Source: Bacillus sp. es.036
GTDB lineage: Bacteria; Bacillota; Bacilli; Bacillales; Guptibacillaceae
Length of the DNA stretch: 64,000 nucleotides
Assembly: GCF_002563635.1 (NCBI RefSeq)
Contig: NZ_PDIZ01000001.1
Coordinates: 1,798,001 to 1,862,000 of the forward strand
Direction of reading: 5' to 3'
Under the pieces are notes generated by a model. That model was not told the origin of the DNA. It worked only from the letters and a program-made list of their open reading frames with translations, and ran no database searches. Each line of letters opens with the position of its first letter. The first letter of the stretch is position 1. Shown here in pieces: positions 54,643-62,425 of this stretch. The position numbers and the translations under genes are program-made.

Positions 54643-54673
54643 AGACTTCACACCTTTCATTTTTTCATATGTA

Positions 54674-54704
54674 ACAAAAAAACTCTTCCAATATAGGAAG
54701 AGTT
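54674..54704 (-). terminator. Attenuator terminator of the SAM riboswitch
   Basis: A 9-bp stem AACTCTTCC/GGAAGAGTT with AATATA loop is followed by seven T residues on the minus strand. Confidence 0.9.
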
Positions 54705-54714
54705 CAGTCTTTAA

Positions 54715-54819
54715 CAGAGCTCTCCCTCATCTTCCAGAGCTAAAGCTCTGCTGGAATTAGCACCTTGTTTATCAGGTTGCCGGGCATCAAAGGGCCAGTC
54801 CCTCCACCTCTCTCGATAA
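54715..54819 (-). promoter_or_regulatory. SAM-I riboswitch (S-box)
   Basis: The minus strand has the S-box landmarks in order: GAGAGAGGTGGAGGGACTGG, CCCTTTGATGCCCGGCAACC, AAGGTGCTAATTCC and GATGAGGGAGAG, then an intrinsic terminator. It lies between a sigma-A promoter and the yuiH-like gene. The closing stem P1 is only weakly paired by eye. Confidence 0.93.
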
Positions 54820-54844
54820 GGAAAAAAACATGTAATTGTGATTC

Positions 54845-54873
54845 ATTCTATCGGTACCCTTTATTTATTGCAA
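54845..54873 (-). promoter_or_regulatory. Sigma-A promoter of the SAM riboswitch transcript
   Basis: The minus strand has TTGCAA, a 17-base spacer and TAGAAT, five matches in the -35 and five in the -10, 25 bases ahead of the aptamer. Confidence 0.75.
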
Positions 54874-54904
54874 ACCTTTTCTAGAGTGCTTAATCTCCAA
54901 TCTA

Positions 54905-55369
54905 CTAATCTAGTTCTTTCTGCATCTTAATAAAAGAATAAACCCCTCCATTTGTATGTTGTTGAAAAGAATTATTTTTTTGAAACCCTGCTCTTTGATA
55001 GACTTTAATTGCTCTCTCGTTAAAGTCTGCAACAGACATAACGAGTGAAGATGGTCTATACAATTCAATCGCTTTTTCTATGCCAGCTTTTAAATACTCA
55101 TATCCATGACCATTCCCAACCAGACCTGGACTCATCCCAAGTCCGATTTCAACTTGGTTACCTGATTTAAGAACGTAACTAAAAAAACCTATGAACTGAT
55201 CCAGGCGATAAACGCTCCAGTAATGAGGATTATTAGCTGCTACTTCCCGAAATTCATACAAATCCTCAGGGTCTTCATCCATATTATAAAATGAGTAATC
55301 AACGGTATATTTCCATTAAATGACTCTCGCTGCATCTTGTTCACTCATTTGTTTAAGAATATAGTTCAT
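54905..55369 (-). pseudogene. GNAT-family acetyltransferase, interrupted by a nonsense codon
   Basis: The strong ribosome site AAGGAGAGGGAAAGA precedes an ATG at 55369. The frame reads MNYILKQMSEQDAARVI, then a TAA (55316-55318), then WKYTVDYSFYNMDEDPEDLYEF and the full GNAT core with NGHGYEYLKAGIEK. Restoring one codon (for example GAA) would give the usual acetyltransferase start. A shorter protein of 125 residues from the ATG at 55282 could still be made but lacks the first strand. A single G to T change explains the stop, or the sequence is wrong. Confidence 0.75.
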
Positions 55370-55398
55370 TCTTTCCCTCTCCTTCTTTTTACTCATAG

Positions 55399-55430
55399 GA
55401 AAAGCCCCATGCCGGGAAATGCATGGGGCT
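55399..55430 (-). terminator. Terminator upstream of the interrupted GNAT gene
   Basis: A perfect 10-bp stem AGCCCCATGC/GCATGGGGCT with an 8-base loop, followed by TTTTCC on the minus strand. It closes the transcript of the gene at 55564-55995. Confidence 0.7.
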
Positions 55431-55450
55431 CACACTTTATATTTTAAGGG

Positions 55451-55473
55451 GGACAGGAACCGGGGAAGTTCCT
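55451..55473. repeat. REP-like palindrome
   Basis: ACAGGAAC and GTTCCTGT form a perfect 8-bp stem around CGGGGAA, in a GGGGG-rich context between two acetyltransferase genes. Such GGGACAGGAAC motifs are common short repeats in Bacillus genomes (from memory). Only one copy was found in this window. Confidence 0.4.
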
Positions 55474-55563
55474 GTACAAACAGTGTAGCAAGTTCCAGGG
55501 GAATACTGATTGATTATGAGTTGTTTTTCACATTCTTTTAATAAATGAAAAGAACGTGGCAAA

Positions 55564-55995
55564 CTATTTATAAACCATGATCGTTTGAAGTTCTCGAAAA
55601 CCAATGTCTTTATAAATGTATTTTGCGAAGTTAGAGGAATACACATTCAAACGAATCTCCTCATATCCTTGTTCTTTAAAATTTTCAATACTCGCTTGCA
55701 CAAGCTGCTTAGAGTACCCCTTTCCACGAAACTTCGGAAAAACAAATACATCGTAAATGAAACCATGTTTGCTTTCCGTAAAGTAATCCGTGTTTTCTCC
55801 AAGTAGTACCCAACCAGCAATTTCTCCTTTATCCCGATAAATGAGGTGGTAACCACCTCGATCAAGTATGGAAGATACTATTTCAAGTGCTTTCTCTTCT
55901 TTTACGATACCTGGATTTGTCGTTCCTTCGTTAACAGATTGAATGGAATTCGACAAAATAAAATCTTTTTCTTCGATTGTCGCTCGTTCGATCAC
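55564..55995 (-). CDS. GNAT-family N-acetyltransferase
   Basis: A 143-residue acetyltransferase. The coenzyme A loop FRGKGYSKQLVQASIENFKEQG follows the core strand YDVFVFPKF. The GTG at 55995 was chosen because GGAGG lies 8 bases upstream, within what an earlier ATG would read as coding. The substrate is unknown. It is the first of three acetyltransferase genes within 2 kb on this strand. Confidence 0.85.
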   Translation of the reverse strand: MIERATIEEKDFILSNSIQSVNEGTTNPGIVKEEKALEIVSSILDRGGYHLIYRDKGEIAGWVLLGENTDYFTESKHGFIYDVFVFPKFRGKGYSKQLVQASIENFKEQGYEEIRLNVYSSNFAKYIYKDIGFRELQTIMVYK

Positions 55996-56136
55996 ACTAT
56001 TCCCCTCCATCGCCAAAATCTTTCGTTAATCGTTAATTCTTGATAACAGAATCTAGTTCCTTCTTATTAATTAATTCCTTTATTATCCAAACGATCAAAT
56101 CATCATTACACTACTACCTCCAACATAGGTGAAATT

Positions 56137-56700
56137 CTATTCGGTCGTTATGGCATAAACATAGGTATCGATTAACTTACTCCTATCTACTGATTGACTA
56201 TTATTTTTTAAAATCGCCTCAAGCTGAAAGAAACATCGTTCTGCTACTTTTCTACTTTTCCAATTCTCCGCATTGCAACGGATTTCAATTCTTTTCGCAC
56301 GAAGTTCTCGAATCGCAAATTTAACAATTCCCTGAACGGCCTCCGTCATATATCCCTCTCCACTATAGTTCGAATCAACCCAGTAACCGATTTCAAACTT
56401 ACGAACGTTCCAGTCAATGCGATGCAAACCAGAAGAGCCAATGAACATACCAGTTTGTTTATGAAAGAGCAGCAGCCGTAAGTCTTCTCTTTTTAAGAAA
56501 GCTGCGTGAGATTCTCGAATATTCGCTTCAACATCGGCTTCTGACTGATCATTATGTGCAAATGGCATATATGGCTTAAGTTCGCTTAACGAGGCATGAA
56601 TAGACTGATACACTGCTTTGCCATCACCTGGCAACGGATAACGAATATGTAAACGATCCGTGTAAAATTCATTAGGAAAATCAAGTAGAATCGGCTGCAT
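56137..56700 (-). CDS. GNAT-family N-acetyltransferase, RimJ/RimL type
   Basis: A 187-residue protein of the RimJ/RimL acetyltransferase group. Typical segments are FYTDRLHIRYPLPGD, FIGSSGLHRIDWNVRKFEIGYWV and GEGYMTEAVQGIVKFAI. Bacillus proteins of this type include ribosomal-protein and antibiotic acetyltransferases; the substrate here cannot be told. GGAGG precedes the ATG at 10 bases. Confidence 0.85.
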   Translation of the reverse strand: MQPILLDFPNEFYTDRLHIRYPLPGDGKAVYQSIHASLSELKPYMPFAHNDQSEADVEANIRESHAAFLKREDLRLLLFHKQTGMFIGSSGLHRIDWNVRKFEIGYWVDSNYSGEGYMTEAVQGIVKFAIRELRAKRIEIRCNAENWKSRKVAERCFFQLEAILKNNSQSVDRSKLIDTYVYAITTE

Positions 56701-56848
56701 GAAAAAAGTCCTCCAAAAACTCTAAAAGATGTCAGAATTATACCATTAATAAGAAATCTGTCAAGAAAGACGCCCTTTTCTTCCAATCTCTATCTTAGTT
56801 TTCCGCCTTTCTAGAAATTCTCCTGAAGAATTGATTTTTTCTTTCTCT

Positions 56849-57046
56849 TTATCTACCCCCTATCACGTTCTCAAAGCTTTCAGAAATTCGAATAGCCATT
56901 TGCCCAGGACCACAACCAACGTCGAGAAGAGTTCCTTTGCCATTTAAATGAAAGGTGGATGTAAGATATTGAATCACTTTCTCCGAGTACAGTGGTCTAT
57001 ATTTCGAATAATATGGGGCTGCTCCTTTAAACAAGTCTTTATACAT
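56849..57046 (-). pseudogene. Truncated class I SAM-dependent methyltransferase
   Basis: Only the N-terminal about 65 residues remain, including motif I LLDVGCGPGQMA, a hallmark of Rossmann methyltransferases. The frame ends after ENVIGGR. Removing one G from the GGGGG run at 56856-56860 would restore ENVIGVDK, the usual next strand, but the following sequence soon leaves the family pattern, so a frameshift and a deletion both appear to have happened. Strong AGGAGG lies 7 bases ahead of the ATG at 57046. The gene ends within 60 bases of its stop. Confidence 0.75.
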
Positions 57047-57099
57047 TTTCACGCCTCCTATATACTAAAAATCAGATCCCGATGAAAGGAGAGTTTCAG

Positions 57100-57723
57100 T
57101 TGGATGTTACACTCATTTTATCATTCTTAGGAGCTGCCGTTCTCTTAACAATCATGCCAGGTCCTGATAATTTATTTGTGTTAGCTCAAAGTATCACTCA
57201 AAATAAAAAAGCAGGTATTGCTACCTCCCTAGGGCTTTGTTCAGGCCTTCTCGTACATATTTCTGCTGCAGCTGTCGGAATATCCGCGATTCTTTACCAA
57301 TCTTCATTTGCCTTTACTATCGTGAAATTAATTGGGGCTGCTTATTTACTGTTCATGGCTTATGAAGCTTTTAAAGAGCGAAACGAATCTTCTAAGCTTC
57401 AGAACCAACCATCTCGAACTTATTTTTCTCTATATAAGAAGGGCATAGTAATGAATGTCTTAAATCCAAAAGTTTCTTTGTTCTTCCTTGCTCTCCTACC
57501 ACAGTTCATTGATCATCAAGCTGGCTCTCCCACTTTTCAAATGTTTTTATTAGGTTTGGTGTTCATTGTTCAAGCACTTATTATTTTTAGTCTGATTAGT
57601 GTTTATTCTGGAAAACTAGCAAGCTATATCACTGGGAATTTAACGTTGTTAAGAAGATTTAATCTCACGAAAGCAGCGCTACTCGCTTTTATTGGTATCC
57701 AAATTGCCTTCAGTAAAAACTAA
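57100..57723 (+). CDS. LysE family translocator
   Basis: A 207-residue membrane protein with six hydrophobic segments; MPGPDNLFVLAQSITQNKKAGIATSLG is the LysE/RhtB signature. Such proteins export amino acids. The start is TTG at 57100, 8 bases after AAGGAG; the ATG six codons earlier includes that ribosome site. It is divergent from the methyltransferase remnant. Confidence 0.9.
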   Translation: MDVTLILSFLGAAVLLTIMPGPDNLFVLAQSITQNKKAGIATSLGLCSGLLVHISAAAVGISAILYQSSFAFTIVKLIGAAYLLFMAYEAFKERNESSKLQNQPSRTYFSLYKKGIVMNVLNPKVSLFFLALLPQFIDHQAGSPTFQMFLLGLVFIVQALIIFSLISVYSGKLASYITGNLTLLRRFNLTKAALLAFIGIQIAFSKN

Positions 57724-57724
57724 A

Positions 57725-57756
57725 AAGCAGCGCCTCCAAAAAGAGAGGCGCTGCTT
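57725..57756. terminator. Bidirectional terminator between lysE-like gene and bdhA
   Basis: A perfect 12-bp stem AAGCAGCGCCTC/GAGGCGCTGCTT with an 8-base loop lies between two convergent genes. Confidence 0.85.
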
Positions 57757-57781
57757 AACATTTTCGATGTTGTAATGAACG

Positions 57782-58558
57782 TTATTGGGCTGTATACCCA
57801 CCATCAATAAGAAGAGCTTGTCCAGTAATACTCTTCGCTGCATCGCTTGCGATAAACATTGAGTAGTCGGCAATCTCTTTCACTTCAAGTAGTCGTTTTT
57901 GTGGAACAAGAGGGTAAATAACTTCTTCCAATACCTTCTCAAGCTCTACTCCACGTTCTTTCGCTAAATCTTCCATTTGTCCTCTTACAAGCGGTGTATC
58001 CACATAGCCAGGTGCCATAGCATTTACTGTAATGCCGTGCTCTGCACCTTCTAGTGCAGATACTTTCGTAAGACCGATCACACCATGTTTCGCGCTGTTA
58101 TATGCGGCTTTACCAGCAAAACCAATTACTCCATTGATTGATGCCATGTTTATAATTCGACCAAATCCTTGTTCCTTCATAATTGGAAAAACATGTTTCG
58201 TAGCAATAAATGGAGCTGTTAGCATAATATCTTGCATCATTCTGAATTTCTCAGTTGGAAAATCTTCTAATGCAGCAACATGTTGAAGCCCAGCATTATT
58301 AATAAGTACATCTACGCGACCGTATTCTTCAACAGTACGATCAATCGCTTGTTTGATTTCCTCTTCACTTGTAACGTCTGCTTTAATCCCGATAACTTCA
58401 TAACCTTTATCTCGAAGTTTTTGGGCAGCTTCCTTTGTACCCTCTTCATTTATATCAGAAAGAACAACTTTTGCACCGTTTGCTGCAAATGTCTCACCAA
58501 TTTCAAATCCAATTCCTCTAGCTGCTCCTGTAATAAATACAGTCTTGTTGTTAACCAT
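57782..58558 (-). CDS. bdhA: 3-hydroxybutyrate dehydrogenase
   Basis: A 258-residue short-chain dehydrogenase. TGAARGIG is the NAD-binding motif, NNAGLQHVAALEDF and SINGVIGFAGKAAYNSAKHG give the catalytic Ser-Tyr-Lys. The NNAGLQHV and VCP-like segments are typical of D-beta-hydroxybutyrate dehydrogenase. It oxidises 3-hydroxybutyrate to acetoacetate, which the scoAB-thiolase operon 20 kb away would use. It stands alone; AGGAGG lies 8 bases upstream of the start. Confidence 0.9.
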   Translation of the reverse strand: MVNNKTVFITGAARGIGFEIGETFAANGAKVVLSDINEEGTKEAAQKLRDKGYEVIGIKADVTSEEEIKQAIDRTVEEYGRVDVLINNAGLQHVAALEDFPTEKFRMMQDIMLTAPFIATKHVFPIMKEQGFGRIINMASINGVIGFAGKAAYNSAKHGVIGLTKVSALEGAEHGITVNAMAPGYVDTPLVRGQMEDLAKERGVELEKVLEEVIYPLVPQKRLLEVKEIADYSMFIASDAAKSITGQALLIDGGYTAQ

Positions 58559-58823
58559 GAATCGTTCCTCCTAGTGTAAATCCTAAATTTATTTTCATTC
58601 TCACACACCTCCATTTACCCTTTACAACGATTTATAAACAAATTCTATCCCTTTTTTTTAACTTCACGCTTTTCGTTATTTTCAATTAATTCACCGCAAA
58701 TATCTACCATTATATAAAGGTTCTTAAGGTCTTACGAACGAGAAGATCTACTGTTTGATCGAACTTCATTTTGGGTACTGAGAATAGACAGAATGATCCA
58801 AAACTGGAAGGAGATAAAAAGAA

Positions 58824-59531
58824 ATGACGTTTCGCCATGCCCTTTTTGTAATCGTTATCATTTCGGCTTCTGGATGTTCTAACATAGCTGTTTTGAATCC
58901 TAAAGGCTCTGAAGCACAGTCAGAGCTTAACTTACTTTACCTTAGCTTAGCCTTAATGAGCATTGTCTTACTGGTTGTTTTTACTTTATTTACCCGATTT
59001 TTAATGAAGTATCGCGAGCGTCCTGGACAAGAAAACGACTTTCCCACTCAAGTTAATGGGAATAAAAAACTCGAAATCACCTGGGTAATTATACCGATAG
59101 TAATTTTAATTATCCTGGCATTTCCAACATTTTCCACTACATATCAACTTGATAACAAGGCAGAGATCGTTCGTGAACCTTTAGAAATCAACGTTACAGG
59201 CCAGCAATACAAATGGAAATTTTATTATCCAGAACACGACATAACGCTCGAAAATGAAGTGAAGCTACCTGTGGATCGGCCGGTTGTCTTTACGCTTCAT
59301 TCGAAAGATGTGATTCATTCTTTCTGGATACCACAACTAGGTGGGAAAAAAGATGTTCTTCCCAACCAAGAAAACAAGTTAACACTAACACCGCTTGAAA
59401 CTGGAGTCTATGACGGAAAGTGCGCTGAGCTTTGTGGAGCAAATCACGCCCTCATGACATTTGATACTACCGTTATCGAACAAGAAGCATTTAATCAGTG
59501 GACACGTGTTGCTGATATACAGGAGGATTAA
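58824..59531 (+). CDS. Haem-copper oxidase subunit II with CuA centre, Qox-like
   Basis: A 235-residue lipoprotein; lipobox ISASGC, Cys18. It has two membrane segments (about 40-60, 80-102) and a cupredoxin domain. The start CSNIAVLNPKG and the segment FWIPQLGG match QoxA of quinol oxidases, but the CuA ligands are retained (His in DVIHSFW, then CAELCGANHALM: C-x3-C-x3-H-x2-M). So it should accept electrons from cytochrome c rather than quinol; no haem c motif is fused. First gene of a four-gene oxidase operon. AAGGAG lies about 10 bases upstream. Confidence 0.88.
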   Translation: MTFRHALFVIVIISASGCSNIAVLNPKGSEAQSELNLLYLSLALMSIVLLVVFTLFTRFLMKYRERPGQENDFPTQVNGNKKLEITWVIIPIVILIILAFPTFSTTYQLDNKAEIVREPLEINVTGQQYKWKFYYPEHDITLENEVKLPVDRPVVFTLHSKDVIHSFWIPQLGGKKDVLPNQENKLTLTPLETGVYDGKCAELCGANHALMTFDTTVIEQEAFNQWTRVADIQED

Positions 59532-59534
59532 ATT

Positions 59535-61484
59535 ATGAATGTGATTTTAGACTACCTCTTATCACTACCTTCAGATATTATTTTTGCAGATCTTTCATTT
59601 ACTATTATGCTGATTGCCGCTGTTTATTTGTTAACGAAGTATGCAAAATGGAAATGGCTGTGGAGTTGGATTACATCTACAGATCATAAAAAAATTGGGA
59701 TTATGTATTTATTTGTATCGTTTCTCTTTTTTATTCGTGCTGGAATTGAAGCCTTGCTTATACGAATGCAGCTTGCTTTCCCTAATAATGAATTCTGGGT
59801 ATTTCAAGGCGAACGATTTAACCAATTAACTAGTACTCACGGAACAGTCATGATTTTTCTCGTCGCTACTCCTCTTCTAATCGGTTTGATGAATGTAATT
59901 GTTCCTCTCCAAATTGGTGCGAGGGATGTTGCATTTCCTTTTATGAATTCTTTAAGTTTGTGGTTATTCATTTCAGGGGGCATTTTGATTAATGTAAGTT
60001 TCGTAGCAGGAGGCTCACCTAATGCTGGGTGGACAACGTATGCTCCTCTTGCATTGAAGGAATTTACGCCTGGACCCGGGAATAGTTATTACCCGATAGG
60101 ACTTCAAGTTGCTGGACTCGGAACAATTATGGGCGGGATCAATTTTATCGTTACGATTATAAAAATGAGAGCGCCCGGTATGCGATTTATGAGAATGCCC
60201 TTATCAACATGGTCGATGTTCATTACATCTATCCTCATCGTGTATGCATTCTCCGCTCTTGCCGTTGCTTTACTATTGCTGACATTTGAGCGACTTTTTG
60301 GGACGATTATCTTATCAGCATCGGAAGGCAATCCATTAATTTGGCAGCATCTTTTCTGGATATTTGGTCACCCTGAAGTTTATATCATCGCCCTACCTGC
60401 TTTCGGGATATTTTCAGACGTCATTAGTGTTTTTTCAAAGCGAAAACTCTTCGGTTATCCTTCTATGGTTTTCGCCATTATACTTATTGGATTTCTCGGT
60501 TTCATGGTCTGGGTTCATCATATGTTCACAGTAGGGTTAAATACGAATATTACGATCTTTTTTGCCCTTACAACGATGCTAATCGCTGTCCCTACTGGAA
60601 TTAAGATATTTAACTGGCTATTTACAATGCGAGGAGGTAGGATTCGCTTTGATACACCTATGCTCTATGCATTAGGATTCATCTTCACTTTTGTTATCGG
60701 TGGCGTTACTGGTGTTATGCTTGGCACCGTTCCAGCAGATTATCAATACCACGATAGCTACTTTGTCGTTGCTCACCTTCATTACGTGATCATTGGCGCC
60801 ACAATTTTCGGAGTGTTCTCTGGTGTTTATTATTGGTGGCCAAAAATGTTTGGGAAAAAACTGCATGAAACCCTTGGTAAATGGAACTTTTGGACTTTTG
60901 GCATTGGATTTCATATTACCTTCTTCCCCATGCATGTTATGGGATTAATGGGAATGCCACGACGTGTTTTCACCTATCCGGAAGGGGATGGCTTGGGCTT
61001 TCTTAATTTTATTAGTACGTGCGGTGCTTTTATGATGGGGATTGGCGTATTATTTTTCATGATAAATATTTACATAACGACGCGTTATACCAATAAACGC
61101 GTATTAAATGACCCCTGGTTCTCTAGAGGACGAACGCTCGAATGGACAATCCCATCTCCACCTCCAGCCTATAACTTCGCACGTCTACCTGAGGTAAAGA
61201 GTCGCGAGCCGCTGTGGGATGCTTATGAAAAAGGAAATAAAAATATCGACTTTATAGGTGAATACGAAGATATTCATCTCCCTAACTCCACTTCTCTTCC
61301 ATTCTTTATCGGAATTGGTTTTCTGATCGCTTCTTTTGGTTTCGTATTCGAGATATGGCCAGTCGCTCTATCAGGGATGTTGATCGTTTTTCTTATAATG
61401 AGTATTCGATCGTTTCAACGGAAAAACGGTATTCATATTCCTAAGGAGAAGGTAAGGGTACAAGACAGGAGGAGTGAGGATTAA
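59535..61484 (+). CDS. Haem-copper oxidase subunit I (QoxB/CtaD family)
   Basis: A 649-residue membrane protein, the same length as B. subtilis QoxB. It has TSTDHKKIGIMYL, the low-spin haem His in TSTHGTVM, the CuB/cross-link motif WGHPEVYII-like FGHPEVYII, HHMFTVG and HLHYV. The glutamate in HPEVY is typical of A-type oxidases with a D channel. The C-terminal FARLPEVKSREPLW and EDIHLPNSTSLPFF resemble QoxB. It reduces oxygen to water and pumps protons. Confidence 0.93.
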   Translation: MNVILDYLLSLPSDIIFADLSFTIMLIAAVYLLTKYAKWKWLWSWITSTDHKKIGIMYLFVSFLFFIRAGIEALLIRMQLAFPNNEFWVFQGERFNQLTSTHGTVMIFLVATPLLIGLMNVIVPLQIGARDVAFPFMNSLSLWLFISGGILINVSFVAGGSPNAGWTTYAPLALKEFTPGPGNSYYPIGLQVAGLGTIMGGINFIVTIIKMRAPGMRFMRMPLSTWSMFITSILIVYAFSALAVALLLLTFERLFGTIILSASEGNPLIWQHLFWIFGHPEVYIIALPAFGIFSDVISVFSKRKLFGYPSMVFAIILIGFLGFMVWVHHMFTVGLNTNITIFFALTTMLIAVPTGIKIFNWLFTMRGGRIRFDTPMLYALGFIFTFVIGGVTGVMLGTVPADYQYHDSYFVVAHLHYVIIGATIFGVFSGVYYWWPKMFGKKLHETLGKWNFWTFGIGFHITFFPMHVMGLMGMPRRVFTYPEGDGLGFLNFISTCGAFMMGIGVLFFMINIYITTRYTNKRVLNDPWFSRGRTLEWTIPSPPPAYNFARLPEVKSREPLWDAYEKGNKNIDFIGEYEDIHLPNSTSLPFFIGIGFLIASFGFVFEIWPVALSGMLIVFLIMSIRSFQRKNGIHIPKEKVRVQDRRSED

Positions 61485-62077
61485 TGGAAACAATGTCCGC
61501 TCAAAAGCACCTGAACCATAAGCAAGCACAAATGAATATCCTTGCTTTTTGGTTCCTTATCGGTGCCGAGATTGTGGTGTTTGGTTGTTTATTCGGCATT
61601 TACCTCGCTGTTAAATCCTTAACAGGTCAGGGGCCAACCCCAGATGAATTATTTAAATTAAATGAAATAATGCTTTCAACTGTTGTTTTACTAACTAGTA
61701 GTTTTACTTGCGCAATTGCGGTTTATTTTCTAAAGCTTTCTAAGAAGTTATCGACGCTTCTATTCTTTCTTATCACGATTTTACTTGGCTTAGCTTTCAT
61801 TGGATTGGAAATAAGAGAATTCACTCTTTATGTAGAAGAAGGCGCTAAGATTTCTACTAGTGCTTTTCTTGGTGCATTCTATCTGCTTCTTGGCACTCAT
61901 GGCTTTCACGTCTTATTTGGTGTCATCTGGATTTCTTTATTATTAGTGCAACTTTGGCTAAAAGGAATAAATCAAGAAACGGCCCCAAAGTTATTTATCG
62001 CGAGTCTTTACTGGCACTTTATCGATGTGATTTGGGTGATGATTTTTACTATTGTTTATTTAATAGGAAAGGTGTGA
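61484..62077 (+). CDS. Haem-copper oxidase subunit III
   Basis: A 197-residue membrane protein with five segments, of the CoxIII/QoxC family: FWFLIGAEIVVFGCLFGIYLAV, GTHGFHVLFGVIW and LYWHFIDVIWVMIF are diagnostic. Its ATG overlaps the subunit I stop by one base (TAATG), so synthesis is coupled. The length is that of the short five-helix type found in quinol oxidases. Confidence 0.92.
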   Translation: METMSAQKHLNHKQAQMNILAFWFLIGAEIVVFGCLFGIYLAVKSLTGQGPTPDELFKLNEIMLSTVVLLTSSFTCAIAVYFLKLSKKLSTLLFFLITILLGLAFIGLEIREFTLYVEEGAKISTSAFLGAFYLLLGTHGFHVLFGVIWISLLLVQLWLKGINQETAPKLFIASLYWHFIDVIWVMIFTIVYLIGKV

Positions 62078-62082
62078 AACGA

Positions 62083-62358
62083 TTGAACAAGCATACTAAA
62101 AAAGAGATTCATAAACTCTTCCTTTCGTTCATCCTAATGATTTTATTAACAGCTTTAGCTTTTTTCCTTGTTCTCTATCATCTCATTTCACCACCTTTCT
62201 TAATCGTTCTTATCACCTTCTTTGCTCTCATTCAAATCTTGATCCAGCTGGATCGATTTATGGATATACGTGAAAAGGAAGGTAAATATCGTTTAACATC
62301 TCTAATAGGTGGAAGTTTTGTTGCTCTCCTGGCGATTGTTTACTTAATGCTTCTTTAA
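62083..62358 (+). CDS. Haem-copper oxidase subunit IV
   Basis: A 91-residue membrane protein with three hydrophobic segments, fitting CyoD/QoxD/CtaF subunit IV: FALIQILIQLDRFMDIRE is a recognisable centre. The start is TTG at 62083, 8 bases after AAGGTG; an upstream ATG (61954) lies inside subunit III and is rejected. It is the last gene of the oxidase operon. Confidence 0.83.
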   Translation: MNKHTKKEIHKLFLSFILMILLTALAFFLVLYHLISPPFLIVLITFFALIQILIQLDRFMDIREKEGKYRLTSLIGGSFVALLAIVYLMLL

Positions 62359-62384
62359 AAGGTCGTTTTATGATTTTTCACATG

Positions 62385-62425
62385 CAAGAATACTCCGGAG
62401 GGCTTAACGCTCCGGAGTATTCTTG
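62385..62425. terminator. Bidirectional terminator between the oxidase operon and the FUSC gene
   Basis: A perfect 16-bp stem CAAGAATACTCCGGAG/CTCCGGAGTATTCTTG with a 9-base loop. The TAA stop of the minus-strand FUSC gene (62404-62406) lies in the loop. Confidence 0.85.

Noticed and set aside
61954-62082. Longer start for the oxidase subunit IV gene
   Set aside because: The extension lies within subunit III; a TTG at 62083 follows AAGGTG at 8 bases.
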